Positions 6,869 to 8,408 of a stretch of 8,408 nucleotides of DNA are shown here, piece by piece. The stretch is taken from assembly GCA_049589355.1 (NCBI GenBank), contig JBAWAP010000128.1:1-8408 (forward strand), in the 5' to 3' direction. Each line of letters opens with the position of its first letter. Position 1 is the first letter of the stretch. The notes below the pieces were generated by a model that was not told the DNA's origin, did not search any database, and saw only the letters and a program-made list of their open reading frames with translations. The position numbers were made by a program, and so were the translations under genes. Origin of the DNA: JBAWAP01 sp049589355 (GTDB lineage Bacteria > Chloroflexota > Anaerolineae > VGOG01).

Positions 6869-6908
6869 GAGTGCAAGCCGCAAGCTTGCGGACTTGTGTC
6901 CGCACTCC
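6869..6908 (+). repeat. GAGTGC...GCACTC hairpin element, copy B, in the mazG leader
   Basis: GAGTGC (6869-6874) pairs with GCACTC (6902-6907). Inside are the perfect 14-base palindrome CCGCAAGCTTGCGG (6878-6891) and an overlapping hairpin GCGGAC-TTGT-GTCCGC (6888-6903). They share GCGG, so only one can form at a time, as in copy A at 338-380. The right half is nearly identical between copies; the left half differs but keeps its pairing. It lies between the predicted promoter and the ribosome binding site. Confidence 0.6.
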
Positions 6909-6928
6909 AGCCAGTTTTGGATATCATC

Positions 6929-6937
6929 AAGAGGTGA
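6929..6937 (+). promoter_or_regulatory. Ribosome binding site of mazG
   Basis: AAGAGGTGA lies 6 bases before the ATG at 6944, a good Shine-Dalgarno match at normal spacing, and it fixes the start. Confidence 0.8.
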
Positions 6938-6943
6938 ACCAAG

Positions 6944-8408
6944 ATGAAACAGGGAATAACTATCGTCGGCCTGGGGCCGGGCAATTCCGATCAATTGACT
7001 TTGGAGGCCCAGCAAGTCCTGCGAGAGGCGGGAGAAGTCTATTTGCGCACCTGCCACCATCCCACAGTAGTTTCTTTGCCCCCGAACCTCTCTCTCCGCT
7101 TCTTTGATCATCTCTACGAGGAGAAAGAAACATTCGCCGAGGTCTACGATGAGATAGCTCGCCAGATCTTGGAGTTAGGGCAGCGACCCGGAGGTGTCGT
7201 CTATGCCGTGCCCGGCCATCCTCTGGTAGGCGAAGCTTCGGTGCAGCGCATCCTGGCTATGGCCAAGCAGCAGGAGATAGACATACGCGTGGTGGAGGGG
7301 CTGAGCTTCATCGAATCGGTTCTTACCTGCCTGGGCCTGGATGCCCTTTCCGGATTGCAGATAGTGGATGCCACGGAATTGGCTGCTCTTCACCACCCGT
7401 GCTTGAATCCTGATCTGCCGGCGCTGATTGGTCAGTTGTACAACCAGCAACTGGCCAGTGATGTTAAGCTCACCTTGATGAACCTCTACCCCGATGAGCA
7501 TCCAGTCACTCTGGTACGCGGAGTGGGGACGGACCAAGCTCAAATCTCGACGGTGCCTCTCTATGAACTGGATCGCCAACCCGACATAGACCATCTGACT
7601 TCATTGTATGTGCCAGCTTTACCTCAGCCCAGCTCGCTGGAGACTTTTCAGGATACCATCGCTCGTTTGCGGGCCCCAGGGGGCTGCCCCTGGGATCAGG
7701 AACAGACTCATCAGTCACTAAGGCCTCATCTGCTAGAAGAGTCTTATGAGGCACTGGCGGCTCTGGATGCCGACGATACAGAGGTCCTGCGGGAAGAGCT
7801 AGGAGACCTGCTTCTACAGATAGTCCTGCACGCTCAGATCGCTGTCGAAGCGGGAGAGTTTAGCTTGGCCCAGGTTATTGAGGAGGTTGACGCCAAGATA
7901 AAACGCCGTCACCCTCACGTTTTCGGCGATGTTGTGGTGGCCGATGTAGCCGAGGTTTTACACAACTGGGAGGAGATCAAGAGAGAGGAGAAGGGAAAGC
8001 GCTCTTTGCTGGATGGCGTGTCGAAGGCGCTGCCGGCCCTGGCCCGGGCCCAAGCCATACAGAGGCGGGTGGCGCGGGTGGGCTTCGACTGGCCGGATGC
8101 CGAAGGGGTGCTAGCCAAGATGGCTGAGGAGGTGGCGGAACTAGAGAAAGCCCAGGGGGTCGAGGAGCGCGAAGAGGAATTGGGCGATCTTCTCTTCTCA
8201 CTGGTCAATCTGGCTCGCTGGTTGAACGTTGATGCCGAGAGCGCGCTCCGGGGGACCTGCGAACGCTTTATCCGACGCTTTTCTGGAATGGAAGATCTGT
8301 GTCGGGAACGAGAGCTCAACTTGAGCAAGTTGAGTTTGGCCGAACAGGATGCGTTGTGGGAGCAGGTGAAGGGGGGGACGAGTAACGAGTCAACGAGGTC
8401 CACAGAGC
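6944..8408 (+). CDS. mazG: Fused tetrapyrrole methylase-like / MazG nucleotide pyrophosphohydrolase (YabN type), 3' end outside window
   Basis: The frame is open from ATG 6944 to the window end (488 codons) with no stop, so the 3' end is missing. The N-terminal part, about 1-225, resembles SAM-dependent tetrapyrrole (corrin/porphyrin) methylases: GITIVGLGPG at 4-13 and a PGHPLVGEA segment. The C-terminal part has the MazG opening GGCPWDQEQTH (C248) and two MazG helix sets with metal-binding acidic residues: E265, E266, E269 with E285 and D288, and E395, E396, E399 with E412 and D415. MazG hydrolyses nucleoside triphosphates to monophosphates and pyrophosphate, removing damaged or excess nucleotides. 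Length and domain order fit B. subtilis YabN, so the stop is probably close. The last codons after LWEQVKGG are low-complexity. The gene has its own promoter and leader and is not part of the upstream operon. Confidence 0.93.
   Translation, partial: MKQGITIVGLGPGNSDQLTLEAQQVLREAGEVYLRTCHHPTVVSLPPNLSLRFFDHLYEEKETFAEVYDEIARQILELGQRPGGVVYAVPGHPLVGEASVQRILAMAKQQEIDIRVVEGLSFIESVLTCLGLDALSGLQIVDATELAALHHPCLNPDLPALIGQLYNQQLASDVKLTLMNLYPDEHPVTLVRGVGTDQAQISTVPLYELDRQPDIDHLTSLYVPALPQPSSLETFQDTIARLRAPGGCPWDQEQTHQSLRPHLLEESYEALAALDADDTEVLREELGDLLLQIVLHAQIAVEAGEFSLAQVIEEVDAKIKRRHPHVFGDVVVADVAEVLHNWEEIKREEKGKRSLLDGVSKALPALARAQAIQRRVARVGFDWPDAEGVLAKMAEEVAELEKAQGVEEREEELGDLLFSLVNLARWLNVDAESALRGTCERFIRRFSGMEDLCRERELNLSKLSLAEQDALWEQVKGGTSNESTRSTE

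Noticed and set aside
7175..7594. Minus-strand 139-codon ORF
   Set aside because: It is antisense to the well-supported mazG frame and has no recognisable domain.

Overview
The window looks like part of a bacterial chromosome with moderately high GC in its genes. The gene content and the GC-rich hairpins between genes would suit a Chloroflexota-like (Anaerolineae-type) organism, but no taxonomic marker is present and this is only a guess. All supported genes are on the + strand.

Layout. Bases 1-415 are non-coding and rich in palindromes. They hold a REP-like hairpin at the window edge, four consecutive perfect hairpins (84-190) framed by an 11-bp inverted repeat (54-64 and 230-240), and a GAGTGC...GCACTC hairpin element (338-380) just upstream of the first gene. 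Bases 416-4115 are a tight operon with ATGA overlaps: a MoxR-type AAA+ ATPase, a DUF58 protein and a multi-pass membrane protein with a C-terminal DUF4129 domain. This is the well-known MoxR/DUF58/DUF4129 cluster, here without a transglutaminase domain. It is followed within 20 bases by a radical SAM enzyme with a SPASM-like C-terminus (4133-5094), whose frame breaks at a run of six G, and then by a half-length, frame-broken MFS transporter (5099-5667). Read as one ORF, the radical SAM and transporter appear fused, but this is an artefact of the frameshift.

Bases 5668-6815 carry no gene I can support. The centre of this stretch (about 5951-6586) is AT-rich and contains an unusual array: a degenerate 50-bp tandem unit whose best-conserved part is GTTTACATAT, repeated with almost exact 50-bp spacing. 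It is not a protein repeat and does not behave like a CRISPR array. It is the most interesting object in the window.

Bases 6817-8408 hold a predicted promoter, a second copy of the GAGTGC...GCACTC hairpin in the 5' leader, and a YabN-type fused tetrapyrrole-methylase/MazG nucleotide pyrophosphohydrolase that runs off the window end.

How the genes fit together. The MoxR ATPase and DUF58 protein probably act as a chaperone pair on a membrane or envelope target, with the DUF4129 protein as membrane partner. The radical SAM enzyme and transporter are probably cotranscribed, but their substrate cannot be read from the sequence. MazG is a separate house-cleaning transcription unit.
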